Assembly (NCBI GenBank): GCA_902768605.1
Contig: CACXLY010000021.1
Location: forward strand, 1 to 33,491
Length of the DNA: 33,491 nucleotides
Origin: an uncultured Bacteroidales bacterium
GTDB taxonomy: Bacteria; Bacteroidota; Bacteroidia; Bacteroidales; Bacteroidaceae
Reading direction: 5' to 3'
Part shown: positions 1 to 7,952 of the stretch, piece after piece
Layout: each line of letters begins with the position of its first letter
How positions within the stretch are numbered: the first letter of the stretch is position 1
Made by a program: the position numbers and the translations under genes
Notes under the pieces: generated by a model
What the model was told of the DNA's origin: nothing
The model's input: only the letters and a program-made list of their open reading frames with translations
The model's database searches: none

Positions 1-22
1 TAACACTTATATTCTTAGCCAT
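1..22 (-). CDS. frdB: Fumarate reductase iron-sulfur subunit, first codons only
   Basis: Only seven codons (MAKNISV) lie inside the window; the gene continues beyond its left edge. The ATG lies five bases after the frdA stop on the same strand, which fits the C-A-B gene order of class-B succinate:quinone oxidoreductases. I infer FrdB from this position and from an N-terminus that resembles Bacteroides FrdB. The iron-sulfur motifs cannot be seen here. Confidence 0.7.
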
Positions 23-27
23 GATTG

Positions 28-2010
28 TTAATTCTTATAGTTACGTGTCTGTACCTTGATTATCTCGTAGTTGAGGGGCTCTTTGACGAGTTCGGGAGCC
101 TTGTCGTCGCTACCCTGATAGTCCCAGCAGCCGACGTAGAAGAAGTTCTCATCGTCGCGCTTTGCCTCGCCTTCCTCGGTCTGGTGCTCTTCGCGGAAGT
201 GTCCGCCGCAGCTCTCTTCGCGATGCAGGGCGTCGTAAGCCACAAGCTCGCCCATGAGGATGAAGTCGCGCAGGTGGATGGCCTTGTCGAGCTCGACGTT
301 CAGGCCTTCCTTCGAGCCGGGGATGAAGAGGTTGGTGTCGAACTCCTTACGCAGCGCCTTGAGCAGCTTGAGGCCTTCCTCGAGGCCTTCCTTGGTGCGA
401 CCCATGCCGACGTGTTCCCACATGATGTGGCCGAGTTCCTTATGGATGGAGTCAACGGAGCGCTTGCCCTTGATGTTCATCAGGCGGTCAATCTCCTTCT
501 CGACGGCCTTCTCCGTAGCAGCGAATTCGGGCAGGTCGGTGGAGAGACGCGGCCAGATGGCCTGGTCTGCGAGGTAGTTCTGGATGGTGTAAGGCAGCAC
601 GAAGTAGCCGTCGGCGAGTCCCTGCATGAGGGCTGATGCGCCGAGGCGGTTGGCTCCATGGTCGGAGAAGTTGCACTCGCCGATAGCGAAGAGGCCGGGG
701 ATGGTGGTCTGCAGCTCGTAGTCCACCCAGACGCCGCCCATCGTGTAGTGGATGGCGGGGAAGATCATCATGGGATAGTAGTAGTCGACGCCGTTGACGG
801 TGCGAGCCTTCTCGCCCGGATTGACGTCGGTTATCTCCTCGTACATGTCGAAGAGATTGCCATAGCGCTGGCGAATCTCGTCGATGCCGAGGCGCTGGAT
901 GCTCTCGGAGAAGTCGAGGAAGACGGCGAGGCCTGTGTTGTTGACGCCGAAGCCCTTGTCGCAACGCTCCTTGGCTGCGCGGCTGGCTACGTCGCGAGGC
1001 ACGAGGTTGCCGAATGCCGGATAGCGGCGCTCCAGGTAGTAGTCGCGGTCCTCTTCAGGTATCTCGTAGCCCTGCTTGGTTCCCGCCTGCAGTGCCTTTG
1101 CGTCCTCGAGTTTCTTGGGAACCCAGATGCGGCCGTCGTTGCGCAGCGACTCGGACATGAGGGTAAGCTTCGACTGCTTGTCGCCATGCACGGGGATGCA
1201 GGTCGGGTGGATTTGCACGTACGATGGGTTCGCCATCATTGCGCCTTTGCGGAAGCACTGGACGGCGGCCGTGCAGTTACAGCCCATGGCGTTGGTCGAG
1301 AGGAAGTAGGTGTTGCCGTAGCCGCCGGTGGCGATGACGACTGCATTTGCAGAGAAGCGTTCCAGCTTGCCGGTGACGAGGTTCTTGGCGATGATGCCGC
1401 GCGCACGGCCATCGACGATGACGACATCCTCCATCTCGTAGCGCGTGTAAAGCTTCACCTTGCCGCGCTGCACTTCTTTCGAGAGTGAAGAGTACGCGCC
1501 AAGCAGGAGCTGCTGGCCTGTCTGACCTTTCGCATAGAACGTACGGCTCACCTGTGCGCCGCCGAACGAGCGGTTTGCCAGCATGCCGCCGTACTCGCGG
1601 GCAAAGGGCACGCCCTGAGCCACGCACTGGTCGATGATGTTGTTCGACACCTCGGCCAGACGATAGACATTGGCTTCGCGGGCACGGTAGTCACCTCCCT
1701 TCACGGTATCGTAGAAGAGGCGATAGACGGAGTCACCGTCGTTCTGATAGTTCTTGGCTGCATTGATACCGCCCTGCGCAGCGATGGAGTGAGCGCGACG
1801 GGGCGAGTCCTGGATGCAGAAGTTATATACGTTGAAGCCCATCTCGGCGAGGGAAGCGGCTGCGCTGGCTCCTGCCAGACCTGTGCCGACCACGATGACG
1901 TCGAGTTTCAGCTTGTTCTTCGGGTTCACCAGGCGCTGGTGAGCTTTATATTCTTTCCATTTTTCAGGCACTGGACCTGCAGGAATCTTGGAATCTAATA
2001 CTTTTGCCAT
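28..2010 (-). CDS. frdA: Fumarate reductase / succinate dehydrogenase flavoprotein subunit
   Basis: This is the catalytic flavoprotein of quinol:fumarate reductase, which reduces fumarate to succinate at the cytoplasmic face of the inner membrane. The FAD dinucleotide-binding motif GTGLAG is at residues 42-47. The HSIAAQGG motif begins at His74, the residue that carries covalent FAD in this family. [14 protein letters not shown] and HPTCIPVHG follow in the substrate region. The length of 660 aa matches the Wolinella/Bacillus type (about 650) rather than the shorter E. coli type. I chose the ATG at 2010 ([10 protein letters not shown]); an in-frame ATG at 2025 would add five residues. It is the middle gene of frdC-frdA-frdB. 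In Bacteroidales this enzyme ends the succinate fermentation pathway, so fumarate reduction is more likely than succinate oxidation. Confidence 0.95.
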   Translation of the reverse strand: MAKVLDSKIPAGPVPEKWKEYKAHQRLVNPKNKLKLDVIVVGTGLAGASAAASLAEMGFNVYNFCIQDSPRRAHSIAAQGGINAAKNYQNDGDSVYRLFYDTVKGGDYRAREANVYRLAEVSNNIIDQCVAQGVPFAREYGGMLANRSFGGAQVSRTFYAKGQTGQQLLLGAYSSLSKEVQRGKVKLYTRYEMEDVVIVDGRARGIIAKNLVTGKLERFSANAVVIATGGYGNTYFLSTNAMGCNCTAAVQCFRKGAMMANPSYVQIHPTCIPVHGDKQSKLTLMSESLRNDGRIWVPKKLEDAKALQAGTKQGYEIPEEDRDYYLERRYPAFGNLVPRDVASRAAKERCDKGFGVNNTGLAVFLDFSESIQRLGIDEIRQRYGNLFDMYEEITDVNPGEKARTVNGVDYYYPMMIFPAIHYTMGGVWVDYELQTTIPGLFAIGECNFSDHGANRLGASALMQGLADGYFVLPYTIQNYLADQAIWPRLSTDLPEFAATEKAVEKEIDRLMNIKGKRSVDSIHKELGHIMWEHVGMGRTKEGLEEGLKLLKALRKEFDTNLFIPGSKEGLNVELDKAIHLRDFILMGELVAYDALHREESCGGHFREEHQTEEGEAKRDDENFFYVGCWDYQGSDDKAPELVKEPLNYEIIKVQTRNYKN

Positions 2011-2053
2011 AATTGCATTTACCATTTAAAGATTTACCACTTTACCATTTAAC

Positions 2054-2746
2054 TCAAAGGCCACAGCTACTGCTGCAGGAGCCGCAGCCCTGGATAGCAA
2101 ACACAACAACTACGGCAGCGAACATCAGCACGACGATGGTGGCGTAGATGTTGCCGATGCAGCGCCAACGGTTGAACCACACCTTGCCGCTCCATCCAAG
2201 TGTCTGCATGGCGCTCCAGATGCCGTGCGTCAGGTGGAACCACAATGCGGCGAGCCACACGAGATAGAGGCCTGCATAGACGGGGCAGCCGAAGGTCTGC
2301 CTGATCCAGTACGCGCCGTCGGCGGCATGCTGGGCATACTCGCCCTCGATGAGCTCAGCGGCCATCATGTGCCACCAGAAGTTGTAGAGGTGCAGGCAAA
2401 GGCCCAGGCAGATGATGATGCCGAGGGCCAGCATGTTCTGGCTCGCCCACTCCACCTTCTCGGGCTTATCGGTCACGGCGTACTTATTGTTGCCGCGAGC
2501 CTTCCAGTTCTGGAACGTCAGCCAGAAAGCATAGATGAAGTGAATGAGCACAAGGCCGGCCAGACCCACTGTCGCCACGACGGCGTACCAGTTGGCTCCC
2601 AGCATCTCACAAATCCAGTTGTAGCCGTCCTCACTGATGAGTGCTACGACGTTCATGCAGGCATGGAACGTCAGGAACAGGACAAGCGCGACGCCGGTCA
2701 CCGACATCACTACTTTCCTGCCAATCGATGAATTAATTAACCACAT
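2054..2746 (-). CDS. frdC: Fumarate reductase cytochrome b subunit
   Basis: This is the membrane anchor of quinol:fumarate reductase, 230 aa with five predicted transmembrane helices (about 12-36, 58-80, 104-130, 155-180 and 198-220). It carries haem b and the quinol site and passes electrons to FrdB and FrdA. Helix histidines at residues 28, 69, 119/126 and 171/174 fit the four axial ligands of a di-haem class-B anchor. The length is close to Wolinella FrdC (256 aa). The C-terminus carries three cysteines in CGSCSSSC, which the haem fold does not require. The gene starts the minus-strand frdCAB operon, divergent from mnmG; 43 bases separate it from frdA. Confidence 0.9.
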   Translation of the reverse strand: MWLINSSIGRKVVMSVTGVALVLFLTFHACMNVVALISEDGYNWICEMLGANWYAVVATVGLAGLVLIHFIYAFWLTFQNWKARGNNKYAVTDKPEKVEWASQNMLALGIIICLGLCLHLYNFWWHMMAAELIEGEYAQHAADGAYWIRQTFGCPVYAGLYLVWLAALWFHLTHGIWSAMQTLGWSGKVWFNRWRCIGNIYATIVVLMFAAVVVVFAIQGCGSCSSSCGL

Positions 2747-2799
2747 AGAAATAATGAATTAAGTTGCAACTTTTTCGAGGAAATGTTGCAGGAAATGAG

Positions 2800-2807
2800 T
2801 ACTTTTG
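2800..2807 (+). promoter_or_regulatory. Bacteroidetes-type -7 box for mnmG
   Basis: TACTTTTG fits TAnnTTTG, the -7 element of the Bacteroidetes primary sigma factor. It lies 28 bases before the mnmG ATG, giving a leader of about 20 bases. The T-rich run at 2771-2775 is in the area of the less conserved -33 element. Confidence 0.55.
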
Positions 2808-2834
2808 TAGCTAAATTAACGTAACGAAGTGCAG

Positions 2835-4757
2835 ATGGAGTTCAATTTCGACGTCATTGTAGTCGGTGCAGGGCATGCCGGATGCGAAGCCGCAAGCGCC
2901 GCCGCAAGGTTGGGTGCCAGGACGTGTCTCATTACGATGGACATGAACAAAATAGCGCAGATGTCGTGCAATCCTGCCATCGGAGGAATTGCCAAAGGAC
3001 AGATCGTCCGGGAGATCGACGCGCTCGGCGGACACACTGCTGAGGTGACGGACCAGACGGCCATTCAGTTCCGCATGCTCAACCGCTCGAAAGGGCCCGC
3101 CATGTGGAGTCCACGCGCCCAATGCGACCGCGCAAAGTTCATCTGGGCATGGCGGGAAGTGCTCGAGAACACGCCTAACCTCTCCATCTGGCAAGACCAG
3201 GTCGTCGAGCTGCTTACTGAGGAGAAAAAAATGCCACAGCAAGCGTCGGCCTTTCCCACAGCAAGCGTCGGCCGACGCCACGTGTGGGGTGTGCGGACGC
3301 TACAGCAAGCGTTGTTCCGAGCCCCCTGCGTCATCATCACGGCCGGCACGTTTCTCAACGGACTGATGCACATCGGGCGCACCAAGATTCCGGGTGGACG
3401 ATGCGCCGAACTGCCAAGCCTTCACCTGTCGGAAAGCATTGCCGCACAGGGCATTACGGTTGGCAGAATGAAGACCGGCACGCCGGTTCGCATCGACGGA
3501 CGTTCGGTGGATTTCTCCCTGATGCAACGTCAGGACGGGGAGCAGGACTTCCACAAATTCTCCTATATGGGCGAACCGCGAGTGCTGCCACAACTGCCAT
3601 GCTGGATCACCTACACGAACGAAGCGGTGCACGAGCGGCTGCGAGCCGCCCTACCCGATTCGCCTCTCTACAACGGGCAGATACAAAGCATCGGGCCACG
3701 CTACTGCCCGAGCATCGAGACGAAACTCGTCACCTTCGCCGAACGGACGGAGCATCTGCTCTTCCTCGAGCCGGAGGGCAGCTCGACGCGCGAACTCTAC
3801 CTCAACGGCTTCTCGAGTTCGCTCCCCATTGACGCGCAGATCGAGGCGCTCAAACTGATTCCGGCCTTCCGCAACCTGCAGATTTACCGCCCGGGTTACG
3901 CCATCGAATACGATTACTTTGACCCCACGCAGCTTCGCCACTCGCTGGAGTCGAAGATTGTCGAAGGGCTGTTCCTCGCCGGACAAGTAAACGGCACGAC
4001 GGGCTACGAGGAGGCGGCTGGACAGGGACTCGTGGCGGGCGTCAATGCGGCACGAAAGATTGGCGGACAGGAGCCGTTCGTCATGCGGCGCGACGAGTCG
4101 TACATCGGCGTCCTTATCGACGACCTCGTCACGAAAGGCGTGGACGAGCCCTATCGCATGTTCACGTCGAGGGCCGAGTATCGCATCCTGCTCCGTCAGG
4201 ACGACGCTGACGCCAGGCTCACCGAGCGCAGCTACGAGATGGGGTTAGCCAGTCGCGAAAGGCTCGACCACTGGTTGCGCAAGAAACAGGCTATCAAAGA
4301 GATAGAGGACTTCTGCAGCACGTATAGCGTGAAGGCTGCGTATATAAACGAGGGCCTGAGGGCGCTGGGAAGCGAACCCCTGCAGAGGGGGTGCAAACTG
4401 CTTGACCTCGTCATGCGGCCGCAACTCAGTCTCTCGTCCCTCGCCTCGCTTATCCCTGCCCTATCCGACAGGTTGAACCGCATCGACAAGCGGCGGGAGG
4501 AAATCATCGAAGCGGCTGAAGTGCGCATGAAATACAGCGGGTACATCCGTCGCGAAAAGGAAATAGCAGAGAAGATGCAACGTCTCGAAAACATTCGCAT
4601 CAAGGGGCGATTCCACTACGAAGACATTAAATCGCTCAGCACGGAAGCACGCCAAAAGCTCGCCAAAATAGAGCCCGAGACGATGGCACAGGCCGGAAGA
4701 ATCCCCGGCGTCAGTCCCGCCGACATCAACGTCCTGTTGGTGATGATGAATCGATAA
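2835..4757 (+). CDS. mnmG: tRNA uridine-34 carboxymethylaminomethyl synthesis protein MnmG (GidA)
   Basis: This FAD enzyme works with MnmE to install the aminomethyl-type modification on U34 of tRNAs reading NNA/NNG codons. The FAD motif GAGHAGCE is near residue 11, and SCNPAIGG, GTFLNGLMHIG, CPSIE and the C-terminal GIS-type end are present. The length is 640 aa against about 620 usual. Much of the excess is at residues 134-159, where the DNA consists of 22-bp repeat units related to an intergenic array at 10781-10947. I chose the ATG at 2835; a GTG two codons upstream (2829) is also possible. It is transcribed divergently from frdC and is followed immediately by a parS-like palindrome. Confidence 0.93.
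   Translation: MEFNFDVIVVGAGHAGCEAASAAARLGARTCLITMDMNKIAQMSCNPAIGGIAKGQIVREIDALGGHTAEVTDQTAIQFRMLNRSKGPAMWSPRAQCDRAKFIWAWREVLENTPNLSIWQDQVVELLTEEKKMPQQASAFPTASVGRRHVWGVRTLQQALFRAPCVIITAGTFLNGLMHIGRTKIPGGRCAELPSLHLSESIAAQGITVGRMKTGTPVRIDGRSVDFSLMQRQDGEQDFHKFSYMGEPRVLPQLPCWITYTNEAVHERLRAALPDSPLYNGQIQSIGPRYCPSIETKLVTFAERTEHLLFLEPEGSSTRELYLNGFSSSLPIDAQIEALKLIPAFRNLQIYRPGYAIEYDYFDPTQLRHSLESKIVEGLFLAGQVNGTTGYEEAAGQGLVAGVNAARKIGGQEPFVMRRDESYIGVLIDDLVTKGVDEPYRMFTSRAEYRILLRQDDADARLTERSYEMGLASRERLDHWLRKKQAIKEIEDFCSTYSVKAAYINEGLRALGSEPLQRGCKLLDLVMRPQLSLSSLASLIPALSDRLNRIDKRREEIIEAAEVRMKYSGYIRREKEIAEKMQRLENIRIKGRFHYEDIKSLSTEARQKLAKIEPETMAQAGRIPGVSPADINVLLVMMNR
3235..3311 (+). repeat. 22-bp-spaced repeat inside the mnmG coding sequence
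   Basis: Copies of a unit beginning CACAGCAAGCG start at 3235 and 3257, a diverged one at 3279 and a degenerate one at 3301, exactly 22 bp apart. Within it, 3255-3288 is a centred dyad: outer arms CCCACA/TGTGGG, a 4x4 internal loop, and the perfect inner palindrome GCGTCGGCCGACGC at 3265-3278. Bases 3257-3291 match 10913-10947 at 31 of 35 positions without gaps. Confidence 0.85.
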
Positions 4758-4771
4758 GTTTCACGTGAAAC
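4758..4771. other. Putative chromosomal parS site (ParB-binding palindrome)
   Basis: GTTTCACGTGAAAC is a perfect 14-bp palindrome starting on the base after the mnmG stop codon. With its flanking bases it matches 15 of 16 positions of the broadly conserved ParB/Spo0J consensus TGTTnCACGTGAAACA; only the first base differs. Such sites nucleate ParB for chromosome segregation and usually cluster near the replication origin. The role here is inferred from sequence alone. Confidence 0.75.
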
Positions 4772-4792
4772 AATTACCAGTAGTAACAAACG

Positions 4793-4820
4793 ATAAATGG
4801 TAAATGAATAAATGGTAAAT
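4793..4820 (+). repeat. Short direct repeat in the apt leader
   Basis: TAAATGGTAAATG occurs twice with a 15-bp period just before the apt start codon. Similar words precede frdA (2016-2050, minus strand) and the Gate-domain gene (14262-14294). Confidence 0.6.
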
Positions 4821-4825
4821 GCAAG

Positions 4826-5356
4826 ATGAACAACGAATACTTACTGAAGAATCTGCGAAACATACCTGATTTCCCAGTTCCTGGCATACAGTTCAAGGAC
4901 GTCAGCACGCTCTACAAGAATGCGAAGTGTCTGAAGATAATGGTGGGTGAACTGTATGACCTCTACAAGGACAAAGGCATCACGAAGGTGGTGGGTATCG
5001 AGAGCCGCGGCTTCGTCGTGGGTGCTGCGCTCGCCGTCAAGCTCGGCGCAGGCTTCGTCATGTGTCGCAAACCTGGCAAGCTCCCCGCAGAAACGCGCAA
5101 AGAAAGCTACATGAAGGAGTATGGCAAAGACACGATAGAGATTCACACCGATGCAATCGAAGAAAAAGATGTCGTTCTACTCCACGACGACCTTCTCGCC
5201 ACAGGAGGCAGCATGAAAGCAGCCTACGACCTCGTCAAGCAGTTCAATCCGAAGAAGATTTACATCAACTTCATCATCGAATTGACTATCGAGGGCCTGA
5301 ACGGCCGCGCAGCATTCGACAAGGATGTGGAGATGACCACCCTCCTCAAGATTTAA
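4826..5356 (+). CDS. apt: Adenine phosphoribosyltransferase
   Basis: This purine-salvage enzyme makes AMP from adenine and PRPP in the cytoplasm. It is 176 aa, the usual length. The PRPP-binding loop VVLLHDDLLATGGS is at residues 116-129, and the N-terminal FPVPGIQFKDVSTL and GIESRGFVVGAALA are typical of Apt. The usual VDDLLATGG is here HDDLLATGG, a conservative variation before the two acidic residues. It follows mnmG by 68 bases containing the parS-like site. Its 3' end is part of a 66-bp repeat unit that continues into the intergenic region. Confidence 0.95.
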   Translation: MNNEYLLKNLRNIPDFPVPGIQFKDVSTLYKNAKCLKIMVGELYDLYKDKGITKVVGIESRGFVVGAALAVKLGAGFVMCRKPGKLPAETRKESYMKEYGKDTIEIHTDAIEEKDVVLLHDDLLATGGSMKAAYDLVKQFNPKKIYINFIIELTIEGLNGRAAFDKDVEMTTLLKI

Positions 5357-5480
5357 GAGGTGACTCGTCCCGTATGTTGCGTTGCCAACGCAACATTCAC
5401 AACACCCCTCCTCAAAATTAAAATGGTGCCTCGTCCCGTATGTTGCGTTGCCAACGCAACATTCACAACACCCCTCCTCA
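5341..5480 (+). repeat. 66-bp tandem repeat overlapping the apt stop, with strong hairpins
   Basis: The word CCTCCTCA occurs at 5341, 5407 and 5473, and CTCGTCCCGTATGTTGCG at 5364 and 5430, so the period is exactly 66 bp. Each full unit contains a hairpin with 10-bp arms (ATGTTGCGTT/AACGCAACAT) around GCC, at 5374-5396 and 5440-5462. The first partial unit is the end of the apt coding sequence. No T-run follows the hairpins, so they do not look like standard terminators. Confidence 0.9.
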
Positions 5481-5493
5481 CAACAAAAAGTAG

Positions 5494-7332
5494 ATGGAAA
5501 AAGCGGAAAAGGAGAAACTCAGAACATATTTGATGGGCATCGTCAGCAATTTGCCTGAGTGCCCGGGATGCTATCAGTATCTCGACGAGACTGGTACCAT
5601 CATCTATGTCGGCAAGGCGAAAAACCTCAAGCGACGCGTATACTCCTATTTCTCAAAAGAACACGACAGCCGAAAGACCGCTATTCTCGTCTCAAAGATT
5701 CGAGATATAAAGTACATCGTCGTCAAGACGGAAGAGGACGCCCTACTGCTCGAAAACAACCTCATCAAGCAATGGTCGCCCCGATACAACATATTATTAA
5801 AGGACGGCAAAACGTACCCGAGCATCGTCGTCACGAATGAATACTTGCCTCGCATCTTCCAGACGCGCAAGATTGATAAGCGACTGGGCACATACTTCGG
5901 CCCTTACAGCCACGTCCCCACCATGTATCTCCTGCTCGAGCTTATCGGGAAACTATATCCCTTAAGGCGTTGCAGGGAATTCATCACCGCGGAATCCATC
6001 GCGAAGCATAAGCACAAGGAATGCCTCGAATACCATATAAAGAACTGCAAAGCGCCGTGTACTTTGCGACAGTCACACGAGGAATATATGGAATACATAG
6101 TGGAGGCAAAGGAGATTCTTAAGGGGAACACGGCCCAGCTTGAACGTCAGATGCTCCAGCGCATGCAGCAACATGCGGCTAAGCTTGAGTTCGAAGAAGC
6201 TGAAGCAATAAAACGCAAGTATCTTCTCCTCGAGAACTATCGCAGCAAGAGTGAGGTTGTAAGCAGCACGCTCCACAATATCGACGTCTTCAACATCGAG
6301 AACAATGAAAAGGTGGCTTACATCAACTATCTTCACGTCACGAATGGCTGCATCACTCAAGCCTTCACGTTCGAGTACGCCAAACGGCTGGAAGAAACCG
6401 ACGAAGAGTTACTCGCGGCGGGAATCATCGAGATGCGTCAGCGATACAATAGTGAGAGTAAAGAAGTTATTACACCGTTCCCCGTGAAACACTTAGGCGA
6501 GGAACTGCTCGTCACTGTGCCTCAAAAGGGCGATAAAAAGAAACTCCTCGAGCTTTCCAAGCTGAATGTGCTGCAATACAAAAAGGACAGAATCAGTCAG
6601 TCCGACAAATTGAATCCCGAACAGAAGCAGGTGCGATTGATGAAGGAACTGCAGGGAGCACTCGGCCTCCCCACTCTGCCGATGCAAATCGAGTGCTTCG
6701 ACAACTCGAACATTAGTGGAGCGGATGCCGTTGCCGGCTGTGTCGTCTTCAAGAAATGCAGGCCGAGTAAGCAGGACTATCGTAAATACATCATCAAGAC
6801 AGTAGCAGGGCCGGACGATTATGCCAGCATGCAGGAGGTCGTTCGACGTCGATACAGCCGTATGATAGAAGAAGGGAATCCCCTACCCGACCTGATAATA
6901 ACGGACGGCGGACGTGGGCAAATGGAGGTCGTGAGACGTGTGATTGAGGATGAACTGCGGTTGACGGTGCCGATTGCCGGTCTGGCGAAGGACGACAAGC
7001 ACCGTACGAACGAACTTCTCTACGGCTTCCCACCGCAAACGATTGCGATGAAAACGGACTCTGCATTGTTTCGCTTGCTCACTCAGATACAGGACGAGGT
7101 GCACCGCTATGCCATCACGTTCCATCGCGATAAGCGCAGCAAGCACCAAGTTGCCAGCGCGCTGGACAACATTCCAGGCATCGGACCAAAGACCAAAACG
7201 CTACTGCTGCGCAAATGGCACAGCGTGAAGCGTATCCGCGAAGCAGAGGAGAGCGAACTTGCCTCAGTAATCGGCGAGGCGAAAGCGAAGATTCTGAAGG
7301 AAAAACTTGCAGAAGAAGCAGAAAATTCGTAG
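5494..7332 (+). CDS. uvrC: Excinuclease ABC subunit C
   Basis: UvrC makes both incisions in nucleotide excision repair with UvrA and UvrB. It is 612 aa, the family norm. The N-terminal GIY-YIG nuclease domain includes PGCYQYLDETGTIIYVGK at about residues 24-41. A UVR motif for UvrB contact lies near residues 205-235 (KLEFEEAEAIKRKYLLLENY). The C-terminal RNase H-like nuclease contains ECFDNSNISG and DLIITDGGRGQ. Helix-hairpin-helix DNA-binding motifs end the protein (LDNIPGIGPKTKTLLLRKW, and the following IGEAKAKIL). It is probably co-transcribed with apt. Its stop codon TAG is also the first part of a -7 box for the next gene. Confidence 0.95.
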   Translation: MEKAEKEKLRTYLMGIVSNLPECPGCYQYLDETGTIIYVGKAKNLKRRVYSYFSKEHDSRKTAILVSKIRDIKYIVVKTEEDALLLENNLIKQWSPRYNILLKDGKTYPSIVVTNEYLPRIFQTRKIDKRLGTYFGPYSHVPTMYLLLELIGKLYPLRRCREFITAESIAKHKHKECLEYHIKNCKAPCTLRQSHEEYMEYIVEAKEILKGNTAQLERQMLQRMQQHAAKLEFEEAEAIKRKYLLLENYRSKSEVVSSTLHNIDVFNIENNEKVAYINYLHVTNGCITQAFTFEYAKRLEETDEELLAAGIIEMRQRYNSESKEVITPFPVKHLGEELLVTVPQKGDKKKLLELSKLNVLQYKKDRISQSDKLNPEQKQVRLMKELQGALGLPTLPMQIECFDNSNISGADAVAGCVVFKKCRPSKQDYRKYIIKTVAGPDDYASMQEVVRRRYSRMIEEGNPLPDLIITDGGRGQMEVVRRVIEDELRLTVPIAGLAKDDKHRTNELLYGFPPQTIAMKTDSALFRLLTQIQDEVHRYAITFHRDKRSKHQVASALDNIPGIGPKTKTLLLRKWHSVKRIREAEESELASVIGEAKAKILKEKLAEEAENS

Positions 7333-7337
7333 CTTTG
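7307..7337 (+). promoter_or_regulatory. Promoter at the uvrC stop codon, reading into dtd
   Basis: TTG at 7307-7309, a 20-base spacer, then TAGCTTTG at 7330-7337 fit the Bacteroidetes -33/-7 promoter (TTTG, 19-21 bases, TAnnTTTG). The first three bases of the -7 box are the uvrC stop codon. Transcription from here would carry the 22-bp repeat array in the dtd leader. Confidence 0.55.
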
Positions 7338-7350
7338 CACCTTATAAGAT

Positions 7351-7456
7351 ATAATAAGGGCTCGGATAATATATAATAAGGCAATAGATAATATATAATA
7401 AGGGAATAGGTAATATATAATAAGGGAATAGGTAATATATAATAAGGAATAGGGTA
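7351..7456 (+). repeat. AT-rich 22-bp tandem repeat in the dtd leader
   Basis: The word ATAATAAG recurs at 7351, 7373, 7395, 7417 and 7439, exactly 22 bp apart. The intervening bases vary slightly (GGGCTCGG, GCAATAGA, GGAATAGG). The array fills the space between the uvrC-end promoter and the dtd start codon. Confidence 0.95.
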
Positions 7457-7466
7457 GGGGTAAGAT

Positions 7467-7919
7467 ATGAGAACGGTCATACAACGTGTCAAGAAGGCGA
7501 GTGTCTGCGTAGAAGGCCGGACGGTCTCGGCGATAGGGGAGGGGCTTCTATTGCTGTTGGGCGTAGAAGCATCAGATACGGAGGAGGACATCCAGTGGTT
7601 GTGCCGAAAGGTGCTTGGGCTAAGGGTGTTCGACGACAGCGATGGCGTGATGAACCGCAGCATCATGGACGTGGGCGGCGATATCATCGTGGTGAGTCAG
7701 TTCACGCTTTACGCGAGCTATAAGAAAGGTAACCGCCCGAGTTGGCTGCGGGCAGCAGGCCACGAGCATGCTGTGCCGATGTACGAGCGATTCGTTGAAG
7801 TGCTGAGCGCAGGACTTGGGAAGCCTGTTGGCAAAGGCATCTTCGGGGCCGAGATGCAGGTCGAGCTCATCAACGATGGCCCTGTCACCATCTGTATGGA
7901 CACGAAGAATAAGGAATAA
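7467..7919 (+). CDS. dtd: D-aminoacyl-tRNA deacylase
   Basis: Dtd hydrolyses D-aminoacyl-tRNAs, and glycyl-tRNA(Ala), to recycle tRNA and keep D-residues out of proteins. It is 150 aa, as usual. Both signature motifs are present: SQFTLYA at residues 77-83 and the Gly-cisPro motif in NDGPVT (GP at 138-139), which enforces chiral selection. The start ATG follows the 22-bp repeat array by about 10 bases. A short gap of 33 bases leads to the MazG-like gene, and the three genes dtd, the MazG-like gene and deoC probably form one transcript. Confidence 0.95.
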   Translation: MRTVIQRVKKASVCVEGRTVSAIGEGLLLLLGVEASDTEEDIQWLCRKVLGLRVFDDSDGVMNRSIMDVGGDIIVVSQFTLYASYKKGNRPSWLRAAGHEHAVPMYERFVEVLSAGLGKPVGKGIFGAEMQVELINDGPVTICMDTKNKE

Positions 7920-7952
7920 TATTACGGATTAAAGCTAATAGAAAGGGATAGA

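Noticed and set aside
658..1488. Long open frame antisense to frdA, and similar antisense frames opposite ruvB, the Gate gene, hlyD and tolC
   Set aside because: These are shadows of GC-rich genes, with no recognisable domains and full overlap with well-supported genes.
5374..5396. Rho-independent terminator after apt
   Set aside because: The hairpin is strong but no T-run follows; it is part of a tandem repeat.
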